Shown here one piece after another: positions 19,139 through 27,969 of a stretch of DNA of 32,115 bases. The notes beneath the pieces are model-generated. The model did no database searches and was not told where the DNA came from. It saw only the letters and a list, made by a program, of their open reading frames with translations. Source of the DNA: Candidatus Accumulibacter contiguus (GTDB lineage: Bacteria; Pseudomonadota; Gammaproteobacteria; Burkholderiales; Rhodocyclaceae); contig NZ_SPMX01000076.1 in assembly GCF_012940005.1 (NCBI RefSeq), positions 1 through 32,115 of the forward strand. Reading direction: 5' to 3'. A program made the translations under genes and the position numbers. Positions within the stretch are counted from its first letter, which is position 1. The number at the start of each line of letters is the position of its first letter.

Positions 19139-21840
19139 CTGAACGTCCCGACCCCGATCAACTCCTGGCACGCGTCCAGGAGGAAGAGGCTAAAGCCGCA
19201 CGCGGCAAACTGAAGATTTTCTTCGGCGCATCGGCCGGCGTTGGCAAGACCTACGCGATGCTCCTCGCCGCCCACCAGCAGAAAGAGCTGGGAACGGACG
19301 TGCTCATCGGCGTCGTCGAAACGCATGGCCGCAAGGAAACCGAGGCCTTGATCGCCGGTCTCGAACGGCTACCCCAGCTTGAAATTCCCTACCGCGGCAA
19401 GGTGCTCAGGGAGTTCGATCTTGACGGCGCACTCGCGCGCCGTCCAGCGCTGATCCTGATGGACGAACTGGCCCATGCCAACGTCGCCGGCTCGCGCCAT
19501 CCCAAACGCTGGCAGGACGTGCATGAACTGCTCGCTGCCGGCATCGACGTCTACAGCACGGTCAATGTGCAGCATCTGGAAACCCTCAATGATGTGGTCA
19601 GCGGCATCGCCGGCATTCGTGTCTGGGAAACCGTACCCGACCGTGTCTTCGACGACGCCGACGAAGTGGTGCTGGTCGACCTGCCGCCCGACGAATTGCT
19701 GCAGCGCTTGAAAGAGGGCAAGGTCTATCTGCCGCAGCAGGCGGAACGTGCGATCCGCAACTTCTTCCGCAAGGGCAACCTGATCGCCCTGCGCGAGCTG
19801 GCGCTGCGCCGCACGGCCGACCGCGTGGACGACGAGATGCTGGCCTACCGCCGCGAAACCTCGGTGAGCAAGGTATGGCAAACGCGCGACGCGCTGCTGG
19901 TGTGCATCGGACCGGGAAGGGGTGGCGAGCGCCTGGTGCGCACCGGTGCGCGCCTGGCCGGGCGGCTTGAAGCTCCATGGCATGCCATTCACGTCGACAC
20001 GCACACCGCGGGGCCGGAGCCGGAAGTGCAACGCCAGCGCATCGTCCGCGCGCTCGAACTGGCTGCTTCCCTCGGTGCCGAAACCGCGACACTTTCGGCC
20101 AACGAGGCGGTCGCCGCGATCGTCGACTATGCTCGCACTCAGAATCTGTCGCGGGTGCTGGTCGGGCGCGACCACTCGCGCCCCTGGCAACCCTGGTACC
20201 GTTCGATCGCCGACCGTATCGGCCACGCCGCGCCCGACCTCGACGTGGTTCAGGCGGCACGCAGCGAGGACAAGCGCGCCGCCGTGCCGGCGCCGACGGC
20301 TCCACCGACAGCTGGCGAGTGGCTGGCCTATCTCAAGGCAGCGGCGATCTGTGGCGCGCTAACGGCTCTGGCGGCGCCGCTGGCCGGCGCGATCGAACTC
20401 ACCAACATCGCCATGTTGTTCCTGCTCGCAGTATTCTTCGTGGCCATGCGTCTTGGCCGTGGCCCTGCGGTGGCCAGCTCCTTTCTGGCAGTTGCGGCCT
20501 TCGACTTCTTCTTCGTGCCACCGCGTTTTTCCTTCGCCGTCAGCGATGCACAATATCTGATGACCTTCGCCGTGATGCTCATTGTGGCCTTGATCACAGG
20601 CCAGCTCACCGCGCGTTACAAGCAGCACGCCGATGTGGCAACGCAGCGCGAGGCGCGCGCCCGCGGGCTTTACGAAATGGCACGTGATCTGTCGGCAGCC
20701 TTGCTGCCGATGCAGATCGCCGAGGCTTGCGATCGCTTTCTGGCGGTCGAATTCAATGCCCAGGCTGCGCTGCTCCTGACCGACGCCCAAGACCGCTTGC
20801 GAGCGGAAGTCGTCAATGCCAGACCGGGTACCGCCGATACGCTGATCGTCGACGAGGGCGTCGCCCGCTGGGCCTTCGATCACGGCGAAGCGGCAGGACT
20901 GTCTACCGACACCCTGCCGGGCAGCCCGCTGCTCTATTTGCCGCTCAAGGCGCCGATGCGCACGCGTGGCGTTCTCGCCATCGCGCCGCGCGACCCGCTA
21001 CGCGTCCAGGGTCCGGAGACGCGCCGCCAGCTCGAGACCTTTGCCAGTCTGGTGGCGATCGCCGTCGAGCGCATGCACTATGTCGAGGTGGCGCAGGCGA
21101 CGCTGCTGCAGATGGAATCCGAGAGCCTTCGCAACTCGCTTCTGGCCGCCATCTCGCACGATCTGCGAACACCGCTGAGCGTACTCGTCGGCCTGGCTGA
21201 ATCGCTCAGGCTGACGCAGCCGAGCGACGCTCAGGCTTTGATCGTCGAAACCCTCAAGGAGGAAGCGCTACGCATGAGCACCAAGGTCAACAAGTTGCTC
21301 GTTATGGCTCGTCTGCAGGCCGGCAGGGTTCAGCTCAACCGCCAGTGGCAGCCGCTCGAGGAAGTGGTCGGCAGCGCGCTCAAGGCCATGGAAATGTCGC
21401 TGACTGCACATTCGGTTCGTACGGCGCTACCCGATGAGCTGCCACTGATCGAGATTGATGCGGTACTGATTGAGCGGGTGCTCTGCAATCTTCTCGAAAA
21501 TGCCGTCAAGTACACACCGGCCGGCACCGTAATCAGCATCGGTGCCATGCTGCGCGAGTACGAGATCGAAGTCTGGGTCGACGACTGCGGTCCGGGTTTG
21601 CCGAAAGGACGCGAAGAGAGTATTTTCCAGAAGTTTGAACGCGGTGCGCGGGAAAGCACGACGCCGGGGGTAGGGCTGGGTCTGGCCATCTGCCGCGCCA
21701 TCGTCGAAGCGCACGGAGGCAGGATTCATGCCGAGAACCGCGCCAATGGCGGGGCACGTTTCCTCTTTTCTCTGCCTCGCGGTGTACCGCCGACGGTCTG
21801 CGAAGATGACTTGCTGGCGGCAGAGGACATCACTCCATGA
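19135..21840 (+). CDS. kdpD: Potassium/turgor sensor histidine kinase KdpD
   Basis: KdpD is the inner-membrane sensor kinase that phosphorylates KdpE under potassium limitation. The 901-residue protein begins with the KdpD domain carrying Walker A GASAGVGKTYAML (about residues 31-43). A universal-stress-type domain follows (about 250-370), then four close membrane helices (about 400-500), a GAF-like region, and the kinase core. The phospho-acceptor is H675 in ISHDLRTPLSVL; the ATP lid has NLLENAVKYTP, DDCGPGLP and GVGLGLAICRAIVEAHGG. Length matches E. coli KdpD (894). It overlaps the upstream CorA-tail ORF and downstream kdpE, each by ATGA. Confidence 0.97.
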   Translation: MTERPDPDQLLARVQEEEAKAARGKLKIFFGASAGVGKTYAMLLAAHQQKELGTDVLIGVVETHGRKETEALIAGLERLPQLEIPYRGKVLREFDLDGALARRPALILMDELAHANVAGSRHPKRWQDVHELLAAGIDVYSTVNVQHLETLNDVVSGIAGIRVWETVPDRVFDDADEVVLVDLPPDELLQRLKEGKVYLPQQAERAIRNFFRKGNLIALRELALRRTADRVDDEMLAYRRETSVSKVWQTRDALLVCIGPGRGGERLVRTGARLAGRLEAPWHAIHVDTHTAGPEPEVQRQRIVRALELAASLGAETATLSANEAVAAIVDYARTQNLSRVLVGRDHSRPWQPWYRSIADRIGHAAPDLDVVQAARSEDKRAAVPAPTAPPTAGEWLAYLKAAAICGALTALAAPLAGAIELTNIAMLFLLAVFFVAMRLGRGPAVASSFLAVAAFDFFFVPPRFSFAVSDAQYLMTFAVMLIVALITGQLTARYKQHADVATQREARARGLYEMARDLSAALLPMQIAEACDRFLAVEFNAQAALLLTDAQDRLRAEVVNARPGTADTLIVDEGVARWAFDHGEAAGLSTDTLPGSPLLYLPLKAPMRTRGVLAIAPRDPLRVQGPETRRQLETFASLVAIAVERMHYVEVAQATLLQMESESLRNSLLAAISHDLRTPLSVLVGLAESLRLTQPSDAQALIVETLKEEALRMSTKVNKLLVMARLQAGRVQLNRQWQPLEEVVGSALKAMEMSLTAHSVRTALPDELPLIEIDAVLIERVLCNLLENAVKYTPAGTVISIGAMLREYEIEVWVDDCGPGLPKGREESIFQKFERGARESTTPGVGLGLAICRAIVEAHGGRIHAENRANGGARFLFSLPRGVPPTVCEDDLLAAEDITP

Positions 21841-22544
21841 ACAACCCGATCGCCGGCATTGTCGTCGTCGAGGATGAAGCCAATATCCGCCGTTTCATCA
21901 AACTTGCGCTCGAAAGCGAAGGCTATCAGGTCTTCGAAGCCGACAGTGTGCAGCGTGCCCTGATCGAGACCGGCACCCGCCGCCCCGACTTGGTAGTGCT
22001 CGACCTCGGTCTTCCTGACGGTAACGGGATCGATTTCATTCACGAACTGAGAAGCTGGTCGGAGATGCCGGTGATCGTGCTTTCGGCGCGCAACGCCGAG
22101 ACCGACAAGGTCGCTGCACTCGATGCCGGTGCCGATGACTACCTGACCAAGCCCTTCGGCACCGCCGAGTTGCTCGCCAGGGTACGTGCGCAATTGCGCC
22201 GTCGCAGCCGTGATGATCGCGGTGTGGCCATCATTGAATTCGGTGCGATGCGTGTCGACCTGACGCGGCGAAGCGTCGAACGCAACGGCACCGTGATTCA
22301 CCTGACGCCGATCGAATACCGATTGCTCTGCTATCTGATCGCTAACCCCGACTGCGTGCTGACGCATCGGCAATTGCTGAAAAACGTCTGGGGTCCGGCG
22401 CATGTCGAAGACAGCCACTACGTGCGCGTTTATATGGGCTATCTGCGCAAGAAGATCGAAGACAATCCGTCGCGACCGCAGCACATTCTGACCGAAGCGG
22501 GTGTGGGCTACCGTTTTGTCGGTTCGCGAGCGGGCGATCAGTGA
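21837..22544 (+). CDS. kdpE: Response regulator KdpE
   Basis: KdpE is the OmpR/PhoB-type regulator that activates kdpFABC. The 235-residue protein has a receiver domain with the acidic pair in VVEDEAN, the phospho-acceptor D56 in VLDLGLPDG and the lysine in YLTKPFG. The C-terminal winged helix has LTPIEYRLLCYLIANPD, recognition segment HVEDSHYVRVYMGYLRKKIE and ending EAGVGYRFV. It is the last gene of the operon; a 14-bp-arm inverted repeat begins 43 bases after the stop. Confidence 0.97.
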   Translation: MNNPIAGIVVVEDEANIRRFIKLALESEGYQVFEADSVQRALIETGTRRPDLVVLDLGLPDGNGIDFIHELRSWSEMPVIVLSARNAETDKVAALDAGADDYLTKPFGTAELLARVRAQLRRRSRDDRGVAIIEFGAMRVDLTRRSVERNGTVIHLTPIEYRLLCYLIANPDCVLTHRQLLKNVWGPAHVEDSHYVRVYMGYLRKKIEDNPSRPQHILTEAGVGYRFVGSRAGDQ

Positions 22545-22586
22545 ACACGCCTCTGCTCGGTACACCGAATCGATGTCCGGTCACAA

Positions 22587-22775
22587 ACGGTCATGACTTT
22601 GCAAGACACCCCCGATGATGAAAGTCATGACCGTTTCCCCTCTCCCCCAACCCCTCCCACGGCCCGCGCTGCATCGCGGGCCGGCTGCGGCGGCGCGGAG
22701 CAGTGCTCCGCGAAACCCCGCCTTCGCCCCCGCGAGGGGGGAGGGGAGATTCGAGAGTCGCTCGCGACTTCCATA
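22587..22775. repeat. Intergenic repeat, long copy (before pncB)
   Basis: The copy has ordered blocks. A perfect inverted repeat ACGGTCATGACTTT (22587-22600) and AAAGTCATGACCGT (22621-22634) comes first, then a pyrimidine block (TTTCCCCTCTCCCCC). Next is an extra segment with two hairpins (GGCCCGCG/CGCGGGCC at 22661-22682; CGCGGAGCA/TGCTCCGCG at 22694-22712), then CCCCGCGAGGGGGGAGGGGA, and finally the AGTCGC/GCGACT hairpin. The same blocks, without the extra segment, recur at 28947-29066. The leading hairpin could also serve as the kdp operon end signal, although no T-run follows. Confidence 0.8.
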
Positions 22776-22909
22776 GTAATGCTTACAAATATAGAGCATT
22801 AGTCCCCGGGCCAGGCGATCGCCTGCTCTTTTAGATAGCTGTGGTCGATGAAGCCGCGTTCATAGCTCGGCCCGATAGCTTCCCTCGCCACTCGCGGGGG
22901 AGCGGGCAG

Positions 22910-22960
22910 AAAAAAATTTTGTGTCTGTTAGTTGCAAAATGCAACAAAGTGGTCTACAGT
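22910..22960 (+). promoter_or_regulatory. pncB promoter with overlapping palindromic operator candidate
   Basis: TTGCAA (22932-22937) and TACAGT (22955-22960) are 17 bases apart. An A7T4 tract at 22910-22920 just upstream looks like an UP element. A perfect palindrome GTTGCA-AAA-TGCAAC (22931-22945) covers the -35, where a bound repressor would block RNA polymerase. I cannot assign it to a known NAD regulator from sequence alone. Transcription would start near 22967. Confidence 0.5.
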
Positions 22961-23007
22961 GTGTTCATGCGCCGGCTGGTCGGCGTTGCCGAAGAAGGAG
23001 AGTGAGT

Positions 23008-24228
23008 ATGACCTGGCAGAAGATTCATCCCCCCGTCGTTCGCAGCCTGCTGGAAAACGACCTGTACAAGTTCACGATGTGGCAGGCGCTGCTGCATAGC
23101 CACCCGGGAGCGCAGGCCGAATACGCCTTCTTCTGCCGGAACCGGCCCGTCTATCCGCTGGCAGAGCTTAAGGCCGACGTCGATGCCGAACTCGACCAGT
23201 TGTGCACCCTGACCTTCGGCGACGATGAACTCGCGTATCTGCGCAGCCTGCGCTTCATCAAGAGCGACTTCGTCGACTTCCTCTCGGTGTTTCGCTTCCA
23301 GCGCCGCTTCATCAGCACGCGCGCCGACGGCGAGCATCTGCGGGTCGTCGCCAGCGGCCCCCTGGTGCATGTCATGGCCTTCGAGATTTTTGTGCTCTAC
23401 ATCGTCAATGAGCTCTATTTCCGCCGGCTGTCGACCGAGGCTTCGATCCTTGCCGTGGCGCGCGAACGACTGCAGGCGAAGGTCGAATTCCTCAAGTCGG
23501 AGCGCCCGGCGCTGCTGTCGGCGAACGAGCCTTTCATCTTCTTCGACTTCGGCCTGCGCCGGCGCTATTCCGCTGCCTGGCACGAGGAAGTCGTGCGCAC
23601 GCTGGCCAGAGAGGTGCCGGAGCATTTCCGCGGCACGTCCAACGTCTACTTTGCGAAGAAGCTGGGGCTGACGCCGATCGGCACGATGGCGCACGAGTAC
23701 CTGCAGGCTTACCAGGCGTTCGGCTTCCGCCTGCGCGATTTTCAGAAAGCGGCACTCGAGGCCTGGGTGCAGGAGTACCGCGGCGATCTCGGCATCGCGC
23801 TGACCGACGTGGTCGGCATGGATGCCTTTCTCGCCGATTTCGACCTGTACTTTGCCAAGCTGTTCGACGGCCTGCGCCACGATTCGGGCGATCCCGTCGA
23901 ATGGGCGGAGAAGGCGCTGCGCCACTATGCGCAACTGCACATCGACCCGATGAGCAAGCGCCTGGTCTTCTCCGACGGCCTCAACCTGCCGCGCGCGGTC
24001 GATCTGTACCGGCGTTTGCGCGGACGTGTGCAGACCTCCTACGGCATCGGTACCGACCTTTCGAACGATACGCCGCACCAGGCGCTGAATGTGGTCATGA
24101 AAATCATGGCGTGCAACGGGCAGCCGGTCGCCAAGCTCTCCGATTCTGCGGGCAAGACGTTGTGCGAGGACCGCACCTTCCTTGCCTACCTGCGCCAGGT
24201 CTTCAATCATCCGCTGGAAACGCCATGA
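23008..24228 (+). CDS. pncB: Nicotinate phosphoribosyltransferase
   Basis: PncB converts nicotinate and PRPP, with ATP hydrolysis, to nicotinate mononucleotide, the first step of the Preiss-Handler NAD salvage route in the cytoplasm. The 406-residue protein begins [20 protein letters not shown], as in the family. It has the phosphorylated histidine H229 in [14 protein letters not shown], the substrate motifs [17 protein letters not shown] and [10 protein letters not shown], and ends with LSDSAGKT. E. coli PncB has 400 residues. The ATG at 23008 follows AAGGAG; the frame is open further upstream but the family begins here. The stop overlaps nadE as ATGA. Confidence 0.96.
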   Translation: MTWQKIHPPVVRSLLENDLYKFTMWQALLHSHPGAQAEYAFFCRNRPVYPLAELKADVDAELDQLCTLTFGDDELAYLRSLRFIKSDFVDFLSVFRFQRRFISTRADGEHLRVVASGPLVHVMAFEIFVLYIVNELYFRRLSTEASILAVARERLQAKVEFLKSERPALLSANEPFIFFDFGLRRRYSAAWHEEVVRTLAREVPEHFRGTSNVYFAKKLGLTPIGTMAHEYLQAYQAFGFRLRDFQKAALEAWVQEYRGDLGIALTDVVGMDAFLADFDLYFAKLFDGLRHDSGDPVEWAEKALRHYAQLHIDPMSKRLVFSDGLNLPRAVDLYRRLRGRVQTSYGIGTDLSNDTPHQALNVVMKIMACNGQPVAKLSDSAGKTLCEDRTFLAYLRQVFNHPLETP

Positions 24229-25931
24229 GCCACTTTCGCATCACCCTCGCGCAGTTGAATCCGACGATCGGCGACATCGACGGCAACATCGGCCTGATGT
24301 GTCGAGCAGCCGCTCAGGCGCATGCCGAGCAGGCGCAGATGGTGGTTTTCCCCGAACTGTCGCTGACCGCTTACTCGCCCGGTGACCTGCTCGATGAACC
24401 CGAATTCATCGAGCGCGCGGCGGCGGGCCTGAACACGCTGCTTGCAGCCAGCCATGCGACACCGGGCCTGTATTGGGTGGTCGGCGCGCCGACGCGGCGC
24501 AGCGGCCCCGGCAAGCCGCTCGAAAACAGTCTGCTCGTGATTTGTGATGGCGCCGTCGTTGTCCGCTACGCGAAGCAGTTGCTGCCGACCTACAACATCT
24601 TTGACGAGCGCCGCCATTTCGAGCCGGGGCCGGATGTCGCCCGGATCCTGCGCGTTGGCGGCACGCAGGTCGGCTTCCTGATCTGTGAAGACGGCTGGAA
24701 TGACGCCGGCAGCGACTATGCGGTCAACCCGTTTAGCCGCCTCGCCGATGCCCGTCCCGATCTGCTGGTGACGATCAACGCCAGTCCGTCGAACATCGGC
24801 AAGCGCGAACAGCGCCATCGTCTCTTTGCGGCGGCCAGCCAGCGCCACCAGATCCCGCTGGTCTATGTGAACCAGATCGGCGGGCACGACCAACTGGTCT
24901 TCGACGGCGCCTCGTTCGCAGTTTCTCCAACGGCTGGTGTGGTTTTCGAGGCGCCGCGCTTTGCCGAAGCGGTGAGCACGCTGCTGTGGGACGGCACGCT
25001 TTTTCTGTCGGCTACCGGGGAAGCGCTGCCGCCGATCGTCGCCGGTGGTTTGCCGGTGATGGAGTTCTACCGCCGGCAGATCGTTCTCGGCTTGCGCGAC
25101 TACGCTCGCCGCTGCGGCTTCAGCCGCGCGGTCGTCGGTTCCTCGGGCGGGATCGACAGCGCGCTGACGCTGGCGCTCGCGGTCGAGGCACTCGGCGCGG
25201 ACCATGTCGTCGCCATCACCATGCCCTCGTCTTTCTCGACGCCAGGCAGCGTCTGCGACTCCGAAGTGCTCTGCCGCAGGCTCGGAATCCGCCTGATCGA
25301 GCATCCGATCCGCGACCTCGTCAGCCAGTTCGCAGCGGATTTTGCCTCAGCCTGCAACGGCCCCTTGCGCGGCCTGGCGCTCGAGAATCTGCAGGCGCGG
25401 GTGCGCGGCACCATCCTGATGGAGTATTCCAACAGTTATGGCCACCTGCTGCTCACCACCGGCAACAAGAGTGAAATCTCGGTCGGCTATTGCACGCTGT
25501 ACGGCGACACCAACGGCGGTCTGGGTTTGATCGGCGACCTCTACAAGACCGAAGTCTTTGCCTTGAGCCGGCACCTCAACGAATGCGCCGGTGGCGAAGT
25601 GATCCCGCAGGCGATCCTCGACAAGGAGCCTTCGGCCGAACTCGCGCCCGGTCAGCGGGACACCGACAGCCTGCCGCCGTATCCGCTCCTGGATACGATC
25701 CTCAAGGTGCTGATCGAGGGTGAGCGCCTCGGTGCCGGCGAGCGCGCGGAAGTCGAGTCCGCCTATGCGCAACTGCTGGCCGACGCCGAGGGCAGGGCGC
25801 TGCTGACGAGAATTCGGCGCATGATCGCGCGCAACGAATACAAGCGACGCCAGGCCCCGCCGATTCTGCGCCTGCGCGGGCGCGCTTTCGGCAGCGGCCG
25901 GCAGATGCCGATTGCCGCTTGCTATGACTGA
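24225..25931 (+). CDS. nadE: Glutamine-dependent NAD+ synthetase
   Basis: NadE makes NAD from nicotinate adenine dinucleotide, ATP and glutamine-derived ammonia. The 568-residue protein joins two domains. The N-terminal nitrilase-type glutaminase has its Glu in [15 protein letters not shown] (E44), Lys in [10 protein letters not shown] and nucleophilic Cys in LICEDGWND. The C-terminal synthetase has the P-loop [16 protein letters not shown], the NAD-site region [19 protein letters not shown] and [12 protein letters not shown], and ends GRQMPIA. It starts at 24225, overlapping pncB as ATGA, and is followed after 15 bases by the NadM-Nudix gene. It differs from the short ammonia-only NadE of E. 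coli. Confidence 0.95.
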   Translation: MSHFRITLAQLNPTIGDIDGNIGLMCRAAAQAHAEQAQMVVFPELSLTAYSPGDLLDEPEFIERAAAGLNTLLAASHATPGLYWVVGAPTRRSGPGKPLENSLLVICDGAVVVRYAKQLLPTYNIFDERRHFEPGPDVARILRVGGTQVGFLICEDGWNDAGSDYAVNPFSRLADARPDLLVTINASPSNIGKREQRHRLFAAASQRHQIPLVYVNQIGGHDQLVFDGASFAVSPTAGVVFEAPRFAEAVSTLLWDGTLFLSATGEALPPIVAGGLPVMEFYRRQIVLGLRDYARRCGFSRAVVGSSGGIDSALTLALAVEALGADHVVAITMPSSFSTPGSVCDSEVLCRRLGIRLIEHPIRDLVSQFAADFASACNGPLRGLALENLQARVRGTILMEYSNSYGHLLLTTGNKSEISVGYCTLYGDTNGGLGLIGDLYKTEVFALSRHLNECAGGEVIPQAILDKEPSAELAPGQRDTDSLPPYPLLDTILKVLIEGERLGAGERAEVESAYAQLLADAEGRALLTRIRRMIARNEYKRRQAPPILRLRGRAFGSGRQMPIAACYD

Positions 25932-25946
25932 ACAGGAGCCCATTAA

Positions 25947-26972
25947 ATGACCCCCGACCGATTCGACATCGCCGTACTGATTGGCCGTTTCCAGCCCTTC
26001 CACAATGCGCATGCGGCCTTGCTCGCCAGAACACTGCAAAGCGCCGGGCAGGTGATCGTCCTGCTCGGGTCGGCGCACGCCGCGCGCAATGCGAAGAACC
26101 CGTTTACCTGGGAGGAGCGCGCCGCCATGATCGGCAGCACGCTCGACGACGCGACGCGCGAGCGTGTCCGTTTTCTGCCGATTCGCGACTACTACGACGA
26201 TCGGCGCTGGAGCGAGGCGGTCGTCGCCGCGGTGCAGGAGCACAGTGCGCCGGGCGCGCGGATTGCCCTCGTCGGCTACCTCAAGGATGCCTCCAGCCAA
26301 TACCTGCAACGTTTTCCGCGCTGGCAGTTCGTCGCCGCGCCGCAATTTGACGAGATCGATGCGACCAGCATCCGCCAGATCTACTTCGAGAGCGAAGACT
26401 GGCCGGCGACGCAGGCACTGCTCGGCGGGCTGCTACCGGCGACGATCGTTCATTATCTGAAGGGCTGGACCCGTCTGCCGCATTACCGCCAACTGCGCGG
26501 TGAGCATCTGGCCCTCGAGGAGAACCGGCGGATCTGGGGAAACGGTCCTTTCGTGACCGTGGACGCGGTCGTCATCGCGTCCGCGCACGTCCTCCTCATC
26601 GAACGTGGGCATCCGCCGGGAAAGGGCTTGTGGGCGGTACCGGGCGGTTTCCTCGAGGCGCGTGAGCGCGTCCTGCAGGGCGCGATTCGCGAGTTGCGCG
26701 AAGAAACCGGCCTCGGCCTGCTCGATTCCACCCTTGAAGTGGCCCTGCAAAGCGTCGCCGTTTTCGATCATCCCGACCGCAGTCTGCGCGGGCGAACGAT
26801 CACGCATGCGCACTGCTTCGATCTCGGCGACTGCCGCTTGCCCGATGTCTGCGGCGCCGACGATGCGGCGCAAGCCAGGTGGACTCCGATTGCAGAACTC
26901 CAGGCCATGGAAAGTCGCTTTTTTGAAGATCACTTCAACCTGCTCGACCACTTCCTGTCCCTGCATCCCTGA
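25947..26972 (+). CDS. nadM: Bifunctional nicotinamide-nucleotide adenylyltransferase / Nudix hydrolase (NadM-Nudix)
   Basis: The 341-residue cytoplasmic protein fuses two activities. Residues 1-185 form an adenylyltransferase of the NadM type: VLIGRFQPFHNAHAAL with the ATP-binding HxGH-like histidines, then FTWEERAAMI and ATSIRQIYF. Residues about 200-340 form a Nudix domain with a full box, G-x5-E-x7-RELREETGL, which in the Synechocystis and Francisella homologues hydrolyses ADP-ribose. Between PncB and NadE the adenylyltransferase would supply the missing NaMN-to-NaAD step, provided it accepts NaMN. The Nudix domain would recycle ADP-ribose. An AGGAG site precedes the ATG; the next gene starts 10 bases after its stop. 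Confidence 0.93.
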   Translation: MTPDRFDIAVLIGRFQPFHNAHAALLARTLQSAGQVIVLLGSAHAARNAKNPFTWEERAAMIGSTLDDATRERVRFLPIRDYYDDRRWSEAVVAAVQEHSAPGARIALVGYLKDASSQYLQRFPRWQFVAAPQFDEIDATSIRQIYFESEDWPATQALLGGLLPATIVHYLKGWTRLPHYRQLRGEHLALEENRRIWGNGPFVTVDAVVIASAHVLLIERGHPPGKGLWAVPGGFLEARERVLQGAIRELREETGLGLLDSTLEVALQSVAVFDHPDRSLRGRTITHAHCFDLGDCRLPDVCGADDAAQARWTPIAELQAMESRFFEDHFNLLDHFLSLHP

Positions 26973-26982
26973 GCCTGGCGCG

Positions 26983-27960
26983 ATGTCATTCACCGCACTC
27001 ACCTGTCCGCAATGCGGCGCGGCGCTGCCCAGGCAGGCGAGCTGGCGCATGGTGATCTGTCCCTATTGCAGCGCGACGGTCACCCGCAACAAGTCGCTGG
27101 TGCAGGCGGCGCCCTTGCGCGAAGCGGCGGCGCGAGTTCGTGCGCAGGCCCTGGCCGGCTACCCATCGACCTTGCCGGTGCTGCGCTGGCAGGGGCAACG
27201 CTACCAACTGCTCAAGCGGGTGGGCATCGGCGAACACGCCGAAGTCCATCTCGCCGAACGCATGGGTCTCTTTCCGGAACGGGTGATCGTCAAACTGGCG
27301 CACGCCGGTACGAAACCCGGCGTGCTTGCAGCCGAGGCCGAGATCCTGCGCGCCCTGCAGGCGAGTACGCTGGCAGAGGCGGCGTACCTCTCGCAAAGGG
27401 TTCCGCAAGCGATTGCCAGCGGTGTCGGCGAAACGGCCGGCGGGAACGAGCGGGAAGGGCTGCTGCTTCGCCATCCTTCCGGATACTGGGGCAGTCTGGC
27501 GCAGGCCCTGCGTTACGCAGCAACCGGAATCGATCCGCGGCACGCTGTCTGGATCTGGAGGCGAGTCCTCGAAGTGCTGGCATTTGCGCACGACAGCGGC
27601 TGGACGCACGGCGACCTGCGACCCGAGCACTGGCTCGTACACCCGCGCGATCACGGCGTGCTCCTCGTCGGCTGGTCGCACGCCATGCCTGGCGCGGATG
27701 GCGCAGCGATCGCCCGCGATCTGCGGCAATCGGCGTGGACCCTGCGTGCGCTCTTGTGCGGAGGCGACGCGCTGCCCACCTGCGGGCGCAGTACGCCTTC
27801 TCCCCTGGTGGCTTTGCTGCAACGCAGCAGCGAAGACGCCGCCTGGTGTGCCGAGGTCGGCGCGCGTGGGCTCGACCAGGCGCTGGTCGCGGCCGCTCGC
27901 GCCGCCTTCGGGCCACCGAAATTCATCCCTTTCAACCCCACTTCGGCGACTTGCCGCTAG
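26983..27960 (+). CDS. Zinc-ribbon kinase-like protein, probable pseudokinase
   Basis: The 325-residue protein starts with a treble-clef-like zinc ribbon (C8, C11, C26, C29; CPQCG and CPYCS). A protein-kinase-like domain follows: glycine-rich loop VGIGEHAEVHL, Lys in VIVKLA, helix-C Glu in AAEAEILRAL, catalytic loop HGDLRPEHWLV. The Asp of the catalytic loop is kept, but the canonical Asn is His and the metal-binding DFG is replaced by VGWS, so phosphotransfer is doubtful. About 90 residues follow with no identified domain. There is no membrane segment or signal, so it should be cytoplasmic. It sits within the NAD cluster; the next gene's ribosome-binding site overlaps its stop (TAGGAG). Similar zinc-ribbon kinases beside VWA proteins are known in TerY-P-type gene sets, a resemblance I infer. 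Confidence 0.75.
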   Translation: MSFTALTCPQCGAALPRQASWRMVICPYCSATVTRNKSLVQAAPLREAAARVRAQALAGYPSTLPVLRWQGQRYQLLKRVGIGEHAEVHLAERMGLFPERVIVKLAHAGTKPGVLAAEAEILRALQASTLAEAAYLSQRVPQAIASGVGETAGGNEREGLLLRHPSGYWGSLAQALRYAATGIDPRHAVWIWRRVLEVLAFAHDSGWTHGDLRPEHWLVHPRDHGVLLVGWSHAMPGADGAAIARDLRQSAWTLRALLCGGDALPTCGRSTPSPLVALLQRSSEDAAWCAEVGARGLDQALVAAARAAFGPPKFIPFNPTSATCR

Positions 27961-27969
27961 GAGAAAATC

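Larger units (their letters stand above)
22545..23007. other. Intergenic region between kdpE and pncB
   Basis: This stretch of about 460 bases holds the long intergenic repeat (22587-22775), a short minus-strand open stretch that may be a gene tail (22799-22905), and the pncB promoter with an overlapping palindrome. I see no complete gene in it. Confidence 0.6.

Noticed and set aside
22545-22920. RNA gene or riboswitch ahead of the NAD operon
   Set aside because: Several hairpins are present but all belong to the dispersed repeat; nothing matches a riboswitch or tRNA fold that I know.
22954-24210. 418-codon minus-strand frame opposite pncB
   Set aside because: It is the complement of a well-supported pncB and has composition biased to Asp/Gln/His as seen in other shadows.
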